The notes: a model not told the origin generated them from the letters alone. DNA of 40,348 nt from REEB95 sp035934995 (GCA_035934995.1 DASYXI010000012.1:1-40348); one strand, 5' to 3'. Shown: positions 24,668 through 33,278, counted from the first letter of the stretch. A program made the numbers and translations.

Positions 24668-25963
24668 TCAGGCGCCAAGCGCGACAGATTCGGGACCACG
24701 CGCCGCGCGCGTGCCGCGACCGATCCACAGCACGGCAATCGCGGCCACGATACAAAGCATGCCCGAAATCATCACGGGCGGACCATAGCTGCCCAAGGCG
24801 GCGCGCATCGCGCCGGCGACCAGCGCGATGCTGGCCGCGCCGAGTTGATGACCGACAAACACCCAGCCGAAGATCACCGGCGCCGTCTGTTTGCCGAACG
24901 CATCGGTCGCCAGACGCACGGTCGGCGGCACGGTCGCCAGCCAATCGAGGCCATAGAACATCGCGAAGATCGACAGTGTCACGGCGTTGAAGCCCGAGAA
25001 CGGCAGATAGAGAAGCGACAGGCCGCGCAGCCCGTAATACCAGAACAACAACACCCGGCTGTCGTAGCGGTCGGTGAGCCAGCCCGACAGCGTCGTGCCG
25101 GCCAGATCGAACATGCCCATCAGCGCCAGCAGGCTGGCGGCGTGCACTTCGGGAATGCCCTGGTCGAGACAATAGGAGATCAGGTGCGTGCCGATCAGAC
25201 CGTTGGTGCTGGCGCCGCAGACGAAGAAGCTGGCGAACAGCAGCCAGAAGTCGCGCGACTGGGCGCCGACGCCGAGCGCGCCGAACGCCACGCCGATCGG
25301 ATTGGATGCGTGCGGCGTGACCGACGGCTGATCGGCCTTCGCGCCGTAAGGCATGGCGCCGACGTCGTGCGGCTGCTCGGGCAACAGCAGCCACACCAGC
25401 GGCACGATCGCCGCCGCCGCCGCCGCTACGATCCACGCGACGGCACGCCAGCCGCCGTGATCGACGACCCATCCCAACATCGGCAGGAAGACGAGCTGGC
25501 CGGTGGCGCTCGATGCCGAAAAGATGCCCATCACCAAGCCGCGGTGCGTCGTGAACCAACGGTTGGCCACCGCCGCGCCCAGCACCAGCGCGATCATGCC
25601 GGAGCCGAGTCCGACCAAGACGCCCCAGGTGAGAATGAGCTGCCACGATGCGGTCATGAGGGTGCTCGCCGCGACGCTGGCGGCCAGCACCGCAAGTCCG
25701 CCCAGGATCGTGCGGCGCACGCCGATGCTCTGCACCAGCGCCGCCGCGAACGGTCCCATCAGGCCGTAAAGCAGCAAGTTGATCGCGATCGCCAGCGAGA
25801 TCGTCGCGCGGCTCCAGCCGAACGCATCCTGCAACGGCACGATGAGAACACCCGGCGTCGCGCGCACGCCGGCCGCCGCCAGCAACGCGACGAAGATCAC
25901 GCCGACGACGATCCAGCCGTAATGGAAACGTCCGCCGACGATTCGCGCGAGTGCCTTCGACAT
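24668..25963 (-). CDS. MFS transporter (monocarboxylate/oxalate-formate-like)
   Basis: This 431-residue protein has about twelve hydrophobic segments in two halves split by a hydrophilic loop near 205-230. The opening F-H-Y-G-W-I-V-V-G-V-I-F and the R-G-L-V-M-G-I-F-S-A-S-S-A-T-G motif are typical of the MCT/OFA branch, which moves small organic acids. The substrate is unknown. It diverges from a tetR gene across 94 bases that hold two matching palindromes, so it is probably repressed by that regulator. Confidence 0.88.
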   Translation of the reverse strand: MSKALARIVGGRFHYGWIVVGVIFVALLAAAGVRATPGVLIVPLQDAFGWSRATISLAIAINLLLYGLMGPFAAALVQSIGVRRTILGGLAVLAASVAASTLMTASWQLILTWGVLVGLGSGMIALVLGAAVANRWFTTHRGLVMGIFSASSATGQLVFLPMLGWVVDHGGWRAVAWIVAAAAAAIVPLVWLLLPEQPHDVGAMPYGAKADQPSVTPHASNPIGVAFGALGVGAQSRDFWLLFASFFVCGASTNGLIGTHLISYCLDQGIPEVHAASLLALMGMFDLAGTTLSGWLTDRYDSRVLLFWYYGLRGLSLLYLPFSGFNAVTLSIFAMFYGLDWLATVPPTVRLATDAFGKQTAPVIFGWVFVGHQLGAASIALVAGAMRAALGSYGPPVMISGMLCIVAAIAVLWIGRGTRAARGPESVALGA

Positions 25964-25999
25964 ATGCTCCGTGCCCCCTCACCGACATCGCGGGCTGAG

Positions 26000-26042
26000 A
26001 CAGACTTGTCTCTTGCCTTGACAGAGTACAGACAGGTCTGTA
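26000..26042. promoter_or_regulatory. Two TetR-type operator palindromes between MFS and tetR
   Basis: The perfect palindrome TACAGAC-AG-GTCTGTA covers 26027-26042. A second copy, ACAGAC-TT-GTCTCT (26000-26013), matches its core at 11 of 14 bases. Centres are 28 bp apart. The right one overlaps the tetR -35/-10 spacer; the left one faces the MFS gene. Two spaced operators in a divergent TetR gap are a classic autoregulation layout. Confidence 0.7.
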
Positions 26043-26046
26043 TCAG
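26018..26046 (+). promoter_or_regulatory. tetR promoter overlapping operator
   Basis: TTGACA (26018-26023) and TATCAG (26041-26046) are 17 bases apart, 11 bases before the tetR ATG. The stronger operator fills most of the spacer, so bound repressor would block RNA polymerase. Confidence 0.55.
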
Positions 26047-26057
26047 GTCAAGTTGCG

Positions 26058-26720
26058 ATGCGCGCAACCCAGGCAAACGAAATCCTGTTGCCGACGCCCG
26101 GCACGGGCACCGCGGTTTCGCCGCGCGACCGTCTTTTGAACACGGCGAACGACCTCTTCTACCGGCGCGGCATTCACACGGTCGGCATCGACGAGGTGAT
26201 CGCCGCCGCCGGCGTCGCCAAAATGAGCCTTTATCGCAGCTTTCCGTCGAAGGACGAGCTGATCGCGGCGTATCTCGCGCGGCGTTCGGGCCTTTATTGG
26301 GACTGGTGGGATCGCGTCGCCGCGCGCCATCCCGGCGATCCGCGACGGCAGCTCCTCGCGCTCACGGCGTCGATGCGCAAACGCGCGCTGCGCGCCGGCT
26401 GGCGCGGCTGCCCGTTCACCAACGCCGCCTGCGAATTTCCGGCGCCCGACCATCCGGCCCGGCACGTCGCGGAAGCCAACAAACGGGAAATGCGGCGGCG
26501 TTTTCGTGCCCTGGCCAAGGCCGCCGGCGCGCGCTCGCCGGCGCGGCTCGCCGATCAGCTCACGCTCCTATTCGAAGGCGCTTATGCCAGCGCGTTGACC
26601 TTCGGCCATCGCGGCCCGGCGCGGGCGGTCGTCGACGCCGCGGCCGCAATGATCGACGCGCAGCTTCCGAAACCCCCTGCCCCGGCCGTCAGGCGCTCGC
26701 GGTCGCGCGGCGCGCGCTGA
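26058..26720 (+). CDS. TetR-family transcriptional regulator
   Basis: This 220-residue protein has a TetR HTH near residues 22-70 (R-D-R-L-L-N-T-A-N-D-L-F-Y, then G-I-D-E-V-I-A-A-A-G-V-A-K-M-S-L-Y-R-S-F-P-S-K). The C-terminal ligand domain has a C-P-F-T-N-A-A-C-E-F motif found in a TetR subgroup that controls small exporters and reductases. No ligand can be inferred. It diverges from the MFS gene and most likely controls it and itself through the palindromes upstream. The 3' end overlaps the convergent glycosyltransferase gene by 32 bases. Confidence 0.9.
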   Translation: MRATQANEILLPTPGTGTAVSPRDRLLNTANDLFYRRGIHTVGIDEVIAAAGVAKMSLYRSFPSKDELIAAYLARRSGLYWDWWDRVAARHPGDPRRQLLALTASMRKRALRAGWRGCPFTNAACEFPAPDHPARHVAEANKREMRRRFRALAKAAGARSPARLADQLTLLFEGAYASALTFGHRGPARAVVDAAAAMIDAQLPKPPAPAVRRSRSRGAR

Positions 26721-27957
26721 AAATCCCGTCGAGCAGCGCGGGTAGATCGAAAATCGCGCTGTTCGGCTGTTGCGCAAGCGCGCGCCGCATCGCGGCGAGC
26801 CGCGCCGGATCGCTCAACGCCGCGATCGCCGCGCACAAGCCTTCGACATTGCGGAACGACAGCGCCGCGCCGATCGCCTGCGCCCAGTTGGCGTTGTAGC
26901 GCTCCTGAGCCAAGAGCCGCGCGCCGACCTCGAGGATCATCGGCAGGCCCATGACCATCGCTTCCGAGATCGCGCCCGGTCCCGGCTTGCCGACGAAGAA
27001 ATCGCTCGCCGCCATGTAGCGTTCGATGGCGTCGGAAAAGCCGATGACGTGCCGCGGCCGCCGCGTCGGCAGCGCTACGATGTCGTCGGCGATTTCGTGA
27101 TTGGTGCCGCAGACGTAGATCATCTGCACTGGCAGGTCGCTCGCCTCGATCGCGGCCGCGAAGTCGAACATGCGGTCCGCACCGCGGCCGCCGAACATCA
27201 TCAGGCCGGTGGGGTAGTCTGGCGCCAGGCCCAGCGCCGTGCGCGCAACGGCGGCGGTCGCCGGCGTTTTGATCTGCGCCATTGCGTGAAATTTTGGCGA
27301 CAGCACCAGCCCCTTGGCGGCGATGATCTGCTCGGGCGGCAGGCCGAAGCGGCGCGCCTGCTCGCGGCATTTCTCCGTCCCGCAGACGACATACTGGTCC
27401 GCGCTTTGGATCCAGGCGGCGTGCATCAGTTCGCAGAAATCTGTGACGATGGTGATGAACGGAATCGCGCCGCCGAGCTGCCGCAAGCTGGCGGCGACCG
27501 CCGCGTTGATCAGCGGCATCACCGAGATGACCATGTCGGGCCGCTGCGTGCGCAAGAACGCCGAGAGCTGCCGCACCACGAACGGCGAGCCGAGGCGAAT
27601 GGCGACCGACGAGCCCGCGGCGATCACCGGCCACAGCACGCGCGTGTGGCCGCGGCGGAGCGCGTACTCGTTGTAGATGTCGGGGCCTGACATGCCGGTC
27701 AGCGCGCGGAACGGGTCGAGTCCGGTGAGGATTTCACGATAGACGTCGACGGTTTCGATTCGCCACGGCCGCTCGGCGCCCAGGTATTCGCGCAGCACGC
27801 GCGCCGTGGCGACGTGGCCATAGCCGCTGTCGGTGTAGAGCACCAGGATGCGCTTGCCGTTCGCCGAATCCGCTGCCGCGAGACCGGCGGCAGGAAGCGC
27901 GCGGGATGATTCGTCCTGATCTCGAGCCGGCGCGTTAAAAAGCTGTGAATCGAGCAC
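26689..27957 (-). CDS. MGDG synthase-like glycosyltransferase (GT28 family)
   Basis: This 422-residue GT-B protein has the N-terminal acceptor motif L-Y-T-D-S-G-Y-G-H-V-A-T-A and the family's D-F-C-E-L-M-H-A-A-W. The UDP-sugar site is near the C terminus (G-K-P-G-P-G-A-I-S-E-A-M-V-M-G-L-P-M-I-L, then E-R-Y-N-A-N-W). This order matches monogalactosyldiacylglycerol synthases and bacterial diacylglycerol glucosyltransferases, and it is shared in part with MurG. MurG itself is less likely because of the MGDG-type E-R-Y-N motif. A membrane glycolipid product is inference. It diverges from the following MFS gene across 56 bases. Confidence 0.8.
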   Translation of the reverse strand: MLDSQLFNAPARDQDESSRALPAAGLAAADSANGKRILVLYTDSGYGHVATARVLREYLGAERPWRIETVDVYREILTGLDPFRALTGMSGPDIYNEYALRRGHTRVLWPVIAAGSSVAIRLGSPFVVRQLSAFLRTQRPDMVISVMPLINAAVAASLRQLGGAIPFITIVTDFCELMHAAWIQSADQYVVCGTEKCREQARRFGLPPEQIIAAKGLVLSPKFHAMAQIKTPATAAVARTALGLAPDYPTGLMMFGGRGADRMFDFAAAIEASDLPVQMIYVCGTNHEIADDIVALPTRRPRHVIGFSDAIERYMAASDFFVGKPGPGAISEAMVMGLPMILEVGARLLAQERYNANWAQAIGAALSFRNVEGLCAAIAALSDPARLAAMRRALAQQPNSAIFDLPALLDGIFSARRATASA

Positions 27958-28013
27958 GGGCGCGACTGTGGCGCAGGCGCGTTGCGGAATGATGGCGTTT
28001 TTGGTTCAGGACG

Positions 28014-29261
28014 ATGACCGCCGACGATCGGCGCGCCATCGCCGCGGGGCTGTGTTATACGCTCGAACGATCGATGTTCTTCGCCAACCGCGCCGTCAAC
28101 CGTCTCGCCGTCCACACCGCACTTCAGCAACTCGCGTGGTGCATGTCGGGCACGTTCTTCGGCGTTTATCTGCTGCGCGCCGGGCTCGCGCCGTCGGTTC
28201 TGTTCCTCGCCACCGCCGCCGTGCTCGCTCTGCGCTTCGCGCTGCGGCCGCTGGTGCTGCTCGCCGCGCCCACCATCGGCCTGCGGCTCACGCTGGTGAT
28301 CGGCACACTGCTCACAGCGCTGCAATATCCGGCGGTCGGCTTCGTGCACGGCATCGACGCGACGTTGGTGCTGTTCTGCATCGTCAGCGCGCTCGCCGGC
28401 GTGTTTTATTGGCCGTCGTACCACACCTTCTTCGCCGCGCTCGGCGATCGCGAATATCGCGGCAGCCAAGTCGGCGTGCGCCAGGTGCTGATGGGCATCG
28501 CCGCGGTGCTTGGTCCGGCCATCGGCGGCGTCATGCTGACGCGGTTCGGGCCGTGGGTTGCGTTCGGCACCGCCTCCGCCATCCAGACGCTCGCCGCCGT
28601 TCCGTTATTTGCCGTGCGCCAGCCGTCGATCGCGCGCCGTTCGCCGCGCGGCGCCTATACGGCGGCATGGAGCGGCGTCCGGCTGTTCGTCACCGATGGT
28701 TGGATGATCGCCGGCGCCTCGCTGGCGTGGGACATCACCATGTTCCGCGCGCTGCAATCGCGCTTCGACCAGTTCGGCGGCGTGCTGGCGCTGGCGGCGC
28801 TAGCCGGCGCGCTCGGCTCCATCGTGCTCGGCCGCTTCATCGATCTCGGCCACGCGCGGCGCGTCATCGCCTTCAACGCGGCGATGTTGAGCACCGGCGT
28901 GCTGTTGCGCACCTTCTGTACCTTGTCGCCGACCGCATTGATCGTCGTCGCGCTTGTCACGACGGCGCTCGGCGGCATGTACGTGCCGGTGTTGATGACG
29001 GCGTTCTATAACGCGTCGAAGGCGTCGCCCTGCCCGTTCCGTTTCCAGTTCGCCGCCGAGGGCGGCTGGGACGCCGGCGGCGTCGGCGTCAGTCTGGCGG
29101 CCGCGCTGCTCTGTTCGGTCGGGATGTCGCCGCAAGCCACGATCATTCTGGCGCTGCCGGCGGTGCTGGCGCAGGCATGGCTGCTGCTACGCGTTTATCG
29201 CCTCCGCCCACCGACCGGGCCGGTGCGCTTCGAAGCGGCGCCGTCGGCGCCGTTGCCCTGA
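28014..29261 (+). CDS. MFS-family membrane transporter, unknown substrate
   Basis: This 415-residue protein has about ten to twelve hydrophobic segments. Two halves meet near 195-215, where a basic loop (R-Q-P-S-I-A-R-R-S-P-R-G) lies. The D-R-E-Y-R-G-S-Q-V-G-V-R-Q-V-L-M-G motif is a typical MFS loop 4-5 region. No substrate motif is recognised. It is divergent from the glycolipid-type glycosyltransferase, which suggests a joint role in lipid or envelope metabolism, but nothing else supports that. The ATG at 28014 has TCAGGA upstream. Confidence 0.8.
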   Translation: MTADDRRAIAAGLCYTLERSMFFANRAVNRLAVHTALQQLAWCMSGTFFGVYLLRAGLAPSVLFLATAAVLALRFALRPLVLLAAPTIGLRLTLVIGTLLTALQYPAVGFVHGIDATLVLFCIVSALAGVFYWPSYHTFFAALGDREYRGSQVGVRQVLMGIAAVLGPAIGGVMLTRFGPWVAFGTASAIQTLAAVPLFAVRQPSIARRSPRGAYTAAWSGVRLFVTDGWMIAGASLAWDITMFRALQSRFDQFGGVLALAALAGALGSIVLGRFIDLGHARRVIAFNAAMLSTGVLLRTFCTLSPTALIVVALVTTALGGMYVPVLMTAFYNASKASPCPFRFQFAAEGGWDAGGVGVSLAAALLCSVGMSPQATIILALPAVLAQAWLLLRVYRLRPPTGPVRFEAAPSAPLP

Positions 29262-29303
29262 GCGATACGGCGCGATAAAAGCCGCCGGACCATTGGGGCG
29301 TTC

Positions 29304-31616
29304 ATGAGCTAGCGGTTTCTGGGACGGCGCGAGGATTTCCGGCTGCTCACCGGCAGCGGCCGTTATACCGCCGATCACAATCTTGCCAACCAGCTGCACG
29401 CCGCTTTCCGCCGCGCCGATCGCGCACACGCGCGCATCCGCGCCATCGACAAGCGCGCCGCCGAGCGTGCGCCGGGCGTCGTCGCCGTTCTCGTCGGTGC
29501 CGATGTCGCCGATGCGGGCTTGAAAGCGATGCCGCCGTTTCCGCCGCCCGACGGCCGCAACGGCGCCAAGGTGGTGGCGCCCATGCGGCCGCTGTTGGCG
29601 CGCGACCGCGTACGCTTCGCCGGCGAGGAAGTCGCGCTGGTGATCGCCGACAGCCATGCCGCGGCCGTCGATGCCGCCGAACTGATCGAGATCGACTACG
29701 AAGACCTGGCGCCGGTGATCGGCTTCGACGCCGCGCTCGCTTCCGGCGCGCCGCAAATCCACGACAACATTCCCGGCAACGTCTGCTTCGAATTCGAGTA
29801 CGGCGACGCAGCCAGGACCGACGCCGCGCTCGCCAGTGCCGCGCGTGTCGTCCGGCTGACCGTCGAAAGCCCGCGCGTCGCGCCCAACCCGATGGAAGTG
29901 CGCAGCGTGCTCGCCGCTTATGACGCGGCGACGAACCATTACGAGATCTGGTGCGCGCATCAGGGCCTACCGGCCATGCGCAACCAGCTCGCGGTGATGC
30001 TCGGCGTCGCGCCCGAAAACGTGCGCGTCAATCACACCGACGTCGGCGGCGGCTTCGGCGCGCGTGTCTCGCCGTTTCCGGAATTCGCGTTGCTGCTGCA
30101 CGCCGCACGGCAGCTGAGCCGGCCGGTCAAGTGGCAATCGAGCCGCTCGGAGGATTTCCTCTGCGACAATCACGGCCGCGGCATCCGCGTCAGCGGCGCG
30201 CTCGGCATCGACCGCGACGGCAAGTTCGTCGCGCTGCGCACCGAATGGCTGTGCGACGAAGGCGCCTATCTGGTGCCGAGCGGCGCCATGACGAACTGCC
30301 TTAATCCGCAGCAGATGGGCGCCGGCGCCTATCGCGTCGACGCGGTCTACGGTCATCATCGTCTGGTGATGACCAACGCGGCGCCGACCAGCGCCTATCG
30401 CGGCGCGGCGCGGCCCGAAGCGGCGCTGATCGTCGAGCGTTTGGTCGACGAGGCGGCGGCGCAGCTCGGCGTCGATCCGCTCGAGTTCCGCCGGCGCAAC
30501 GTGCTGACGCGCGATCAATTTCCCTATAAGACCCCGACGGGCAGCATTTTCGACAGCGGCGATTACCGCGCGCTGATCGACCGCGCCGAGCAAGTTTCGG
30601 ACTGGCGCGGCTTCGCGGCGCGGCGCACGGCAGCGGCGCAACGCGGCAAGCTGCGCGGCATCGGCTGCGCCGTCTTCGTCGAGCCGTCGGGCGGCGGCGC
30701 CGCACCCAAGGACCAGATCGCCATCCGCTTCGACCGCGACGGCCGCGCCAATCTCTACAACGTCGCCGGCCCGAGCGGCCAAGGCCACGAAACCGTCTTC
30801 GCCGAATTGATGGCGCGCTGGCTCGGCCTCGATCCGGCGCGCGTGATCGCGCGCGTCAACGATCCGGACGCGCCGCCGCTGATCGGCAACGCGGCGATCG
30901 GCTCGCGCTCGATGCTGGCGCAAGGCGGCGCGTTCAAGCTCGGCTCGGTCGAGGTGATCCGCAAAGGCCTGGCGCTCGCCGCCGAGACGCTCGAATGCGC
31001 GGCCGCCGATCTCGAATTCCGCGACGGCAGCTACATCGTCAAGGGCACCGACCGCGCGATTATGCTGGCGGCGCTCGTCGACGACAATTATCAGGACGAA
31101 GAGCCGCATCCACTCGACACCATCGCCGAACAGCCGGCGCAGCGCTCGTTTCCGAGCGGCGCGCATGTCGCCGAGATCGAGATCGACGCCGAGACCGGCG
31201 CGGTCGCGGTGGTGCGTTACACCGCGATCGACGATGTCGGCGCGCTCATCAACCGCACGCTCGCCGAAGGCCAGATCCACGGCGCGGTGATGCAGGGCGC
31301 CGGCCAAGTGTTCGGCGAGCAATGCGTCTACGATCCGGCGACCGGACAGCTGCTCACCGGCAGTTTCATGGATTACGTCGCGCCGCACGCCGACCTGGTC
31401 GGCGACTTCGCCATCGCGGAGGTGAGCGTGCCGAGCCCGAACAACGCGCTCGGCGTCAAAGGCGTCGGCGAAGCCGGCACCATCGGCTCCCTGCCCGCCT
31501 GCATGAACGCCGTGCTCGATGCGCTGCGCGGCGTCGGCATCGGGCAATTCGACATGCCGGCGACGCCGGGGCGGATTTGGCAGGCGCTCAATCGCACCCG
31601 CAACGGCGGCCGCTAA
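29304..31616 (+). CDS. Molybdenum hydroxylase large subunit with TAG at codon 3 (probably disrupted)
   Basis: From ATG 29304 the frame reads Met-Ser-TAG and then R-F-L-G-R-R-E-D-F-R-L-L-T-G-S-G-R-Y, the normal N terminus of the xanthine dehydrogenase/CoxL family. It stays open to 31616, about 770 codons, the usual family length. The Mo-cofactor motif GGGFGAR, the active-site loop AYRGAARPEA, and the catalytic Glu in G-V-G-E-A-G-T-I-G are present. The loop lacks the A-Y-x-C-S-F-R of true CO dehydrogenase, so an aldehyde or N-heterocycle substrate is more likely. Without readthrough the first other start is TTG at 29520, which would drop about 70 conserved residues. It is thus a recent pseudogene, a sequencing error, or a case of unusual initiation. 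No small or FAD subunit gene adjoins it. Confidence 0.85.
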
Positions 31617-31656
31617 CGCCATCGTGAGGCATGCAAAGGGACGGCCGAAAAAAAAT

Positions 31657-31733
31657 TGGCGCGCCCAGTTGGACTCGAACCAACGACCTGCCGCTTAGAA
31701 GGCGGCTGCTCTAATCCTCTGAGCTATGGGCGC
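31657..31733 (-). tRNA. tRNA-Arg (anticodon TCT)
   Basis: The reverse strand folds into a full cloverleaf. The acceptor GCGCCCA pairs with TGGGCGC, discriminator G precedes an encoded CCA. The anticodon stem GCCGC/GCGGC holds loop CTTCTAA (TCT, reading AGA). The T-loop is GGTTCGAGTCC. A run of eight T follows the 3' end, a likely terminator for the transcript. Confidence 0.96.
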
Positions 31734-31751
31734 GCAAAACGAACGCCGCCG

Positions 31752-32048
31752 TCAACTCGGACGCTGCCAGCGGAAATTGTCGGCGTAGCTCTTGGGTCTG
31801 AACTTGGGATCGTTCGGTTCGATCACCGAATAGTCCATGCCGTTCTTCTTGGCGAAGGCGACCGCCTCGTCGAGCGTGGCGAAGCGCAGCCGCACTTCGT
31901 TGAGCGTGTCGGCCGCGCTCGACCAGCCCATCAGCGGATCGGGCACGCGTGGCGTCGCCTCTTCGTAGGTGAGCAGCCATTCCTTGGTGGGCGCGCGGCC
32001 CGATTGGGTGGCCGGCTTGCTCGGGCGATAAATGCGCGCGTGCGGCAT
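31752..32048 (-). CDS. NDUFS4-type Complex I accessory subunit
   Basis: This 98-residue protein matches the ETC complex I conserved region (NDUFS4/18-kDa subunit). Visible blocks are A-R-I-Y-R-P, the K-E-W-L-L-T-Y-E region, G-W-S-S-A-A-D-T-L-N, F-A-T-L-D-E-A-V-A-F-A, and K-S-Y-A-D-N-F-R-W at the C terminus. The homologue helps assemble and stabilise NADH dehydrogenase and is limited to alphaproteobacteria and mitochondria. It lies 16 bases after tRNA-Pro and 18 bases before tRNA-Arg on the same strand, with TAGGAG as ribosome site in the 16-base leader. Confidence 0.9.
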   Translation of the reverse strand: MPHARIYRPSKPATQSGRAPTKEWLLTYEEATPRVPDPLMGWSSAADTLNEVRLRFATLDEAVAFAKKNGMDYSVIEPNDPKFRPKSYADNFRWQRPS

Positions 32049-32064
32049 CGAACTCGTCTCCTAA

Positions 32065-32141
32065 TGGTCGGGGCGGCAAGATTCGAACTTGCGGCCCTCA
32101 GCTCCCAAAGCTGATGCTCTACCAGGCTGAGCTACGCCCCG
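32065..32141 (-). tRNA. tRNA-Pro (anticodon TGG)
   Basis: The reverse strand folds as a cloverleaf. The acceptor CGGGGCG pairs with CGCCCCG, and discriminator A is followed by an encoded CCA. The anticodon stem TCAGC/GCTGA holds loop TTTGGGA (TGG). The T-arm loop is TTCGAAT. It is the upstream tRNA of the tRNA-Pro/NDUFS4/tRNA-Arg unit. Confidence 0.96.
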
Positions 32142-32208
32142 AAGGTCGGAATTTGCTATACGCTTCGGCGGGAAAGCGCAAGGACAGCGCCGGTAAACGA
32201 GGCTCCGC

Positions 32209-32871
32209 ATGACCGTTCGCCTGCTCGAAATCACGCCCAAGCTTTACGACTATATGCTGTCGGTCTCGTCGCGCGAGACCGCGCTGATGGCGCGGCTGCG
32301 CGAAGAGACCGCGAAGATGCCCGGCGCCGGCATGCAGATTCCGCCGATGCAGGGCCAGTTCCTCGCCTTCCTGGTGTCGCTGATCGGCGCGCGGCGCGGC
32401 ATCGAGATCGGCACCTTCACCGGCTACAGCGCGCTGTGGGTGGCGGCGGCGCTGCCGGACGACGGCAAGCTCATCTGCTGCGACGTCAACGAGACGACCA
32501 CCGCGGTCGCGCGGCGCTATTGGAAGGAAGCCGGCGTCGACCGCAAGATCGAGCTCCGCCTCGCGCCGGCGCTCGACACGCTCAAAGCGCTGCTGACGTC
32601 AGGCGGCGCCGGCACCTTCGATTACGTCTTCATCGACGCCGACAAGGAAAACTACGACGCCTATTACGAGCGTGCGCTCGAGCTGTTGCACACCGGCGGT
32701 CTCATCGTCTTCGACAATATGCTGTGGGGCGGCGCGGTCGCCGACGACGGCAAGCGCGATGCCGATACGCTCGCGCTCAAGGCGCTCAACGCCAAACTCC
32801 ATAACGACAAGCGCATCGACCTGTCGCTGCTTTATATCGGCGACGGCGTGACGCTGGCGCGCAAACGCTAG
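32209..32871 (+). CDS. SAM-dependent O-methyltransferase (CCoAOMT type)
   Basis: This 220-residue protein has the class I methyltransferase core of catechol/caffeoyl-CoA type O-methyltransferases. The SAM site is G-I-E-I-G-T-F-T-G-Y-S-A-L. Metal and acid residues are in V-F-I-D-A-D-K-E-N-Y and I-V-F-D-N-M-L-W-G-G, and P-P-M-Q-G-Q-F-L forms the cap entrance. The acceptor is probably a vicinal hydroxyl compound; nothing nearby tells which. It diverges from tRNA-Pro and stands alone. Confidence 0.92.
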   Translation: MTVRLLEITPKLYDYMLSVSSRETALMARLREETAKMPGAGMQIPPMQGQFLAFLVSLIGARRGIEIGTFTGYSALWVAAALPDDGKLICCDVNETTTAVARRYWKEAGVDRKIELRLAPALDTLKALLTSGGAGTFDYVFIDADKENYDAYYERALELLHTGGLIVFDNMLWGGAVADDGKRDADTLALKALNAKLHNDKRIDLSLLYIGDGVTLARKR

Positions 32872-33022
32872 CGCCACATCGATCGGGGCCGGCGCCGATT
32901 TATTCGCCGGCGCCCGGAAATATTTTCGCCGCGCCGCACAAATAAATCCGCCTCCCGCGCGGTCTTGTCGGCATGAAAGCGACGACCCCGCCGCTTCATT
33001 CGTGACCCGAAGGAGACCTTTC

Positions 33023-33202
33023 ATGCGTAAGCATTCGTTTTTGCGCGTCTTGACGCTGGCCGCGTTGCTGGCGGCGCCGCTGACCCGGACCGCCCTTGCC
33101 GGCGTGCCGACACAGCAGGCGATGGCGTCCGTGTCGGCCGCGGCGCAATCGCTGGGCCTGACCGGGCCGTACGACGCGCCGATCCCGACGGTCGGCAACT
33201 GA
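33023..33202 (+). CDS. Small secreted peptide (59 residues)
   Basis: It starts at ATG 33023 with a perfect AAGGAGA 8 bases upstream. It opens with M-R-K-H, then a hydrophobic stretch (V-L-T-L-A-A-L-L-A-A-P-L) ending in an ALA signal-peptidase motif at 24-26. The mature part would be about 33 residues, Ala- and Gln-rich, ending G-P-Y-D-A-P-I-P-T-V-G-N. No known domain or cysteine. It is a monocistronic unit: a clear intrinsic terminator lies 35 bases after the stop. The strong ribosome site and terminator argue that it is real and expressed, but I do not recognise the family. Confidence 0.7.
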   Translation: MRKHSFLRVLTLAALLAAPLTRTALAGVPTQQAMASVSAAAQSLGLTGPYDAPIPTVGN

Positions 33203-33236
33203 CGTTCACGGCGGGCGCGACGCGCGCCCCGATGGC

Positions 33237-33278
33237 GCGGCGGCCGGGATGCTCCCCCTTCCCGACCGCCGCTTTTTT
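33237..33278 (+). terminator. Rho-independent terminator of the secreted-peptide gene
   Basis: GCGGCGGCCGGGA (33237-33249) pairs with TCCCGACCGCCGC (33260-33272), 12 of 13 positions, around a 10-base loop, followed directly by six T (33273-33278). Confidence 0.85.

Noticed and set aside
24581..26899. A 772-codon rightward open frame across the MFS and tetR genes
   Set aside because: Antisense to the MFS gene and out of frame with tetR; Arg/His-rich shadow sequence.
29304..31616. Calling the large subunit a CO dehydrogenase (CoxL form I)
   Set aside because: The active-site loop is AYRGAAR, not A-Y-x-C-S-F-R, so CO oxidation by this protein is not supported.
29520..31616. TTG at 29520 as the real start of the Mo hydroxylase
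   Set aside because: It would remove about 70 residues that clearly match the family N terminus; the frame is conserved back to codon 4 after the TAG.
31656..32114. A 152-codon rightward frame starting MARPVGLEPTTCRLEGG
   Set aside because: This is the well-known false protein produced by translating tRNA genes on the wrong strand; two tRNAs and the NDUFS4 gene explain the segment.
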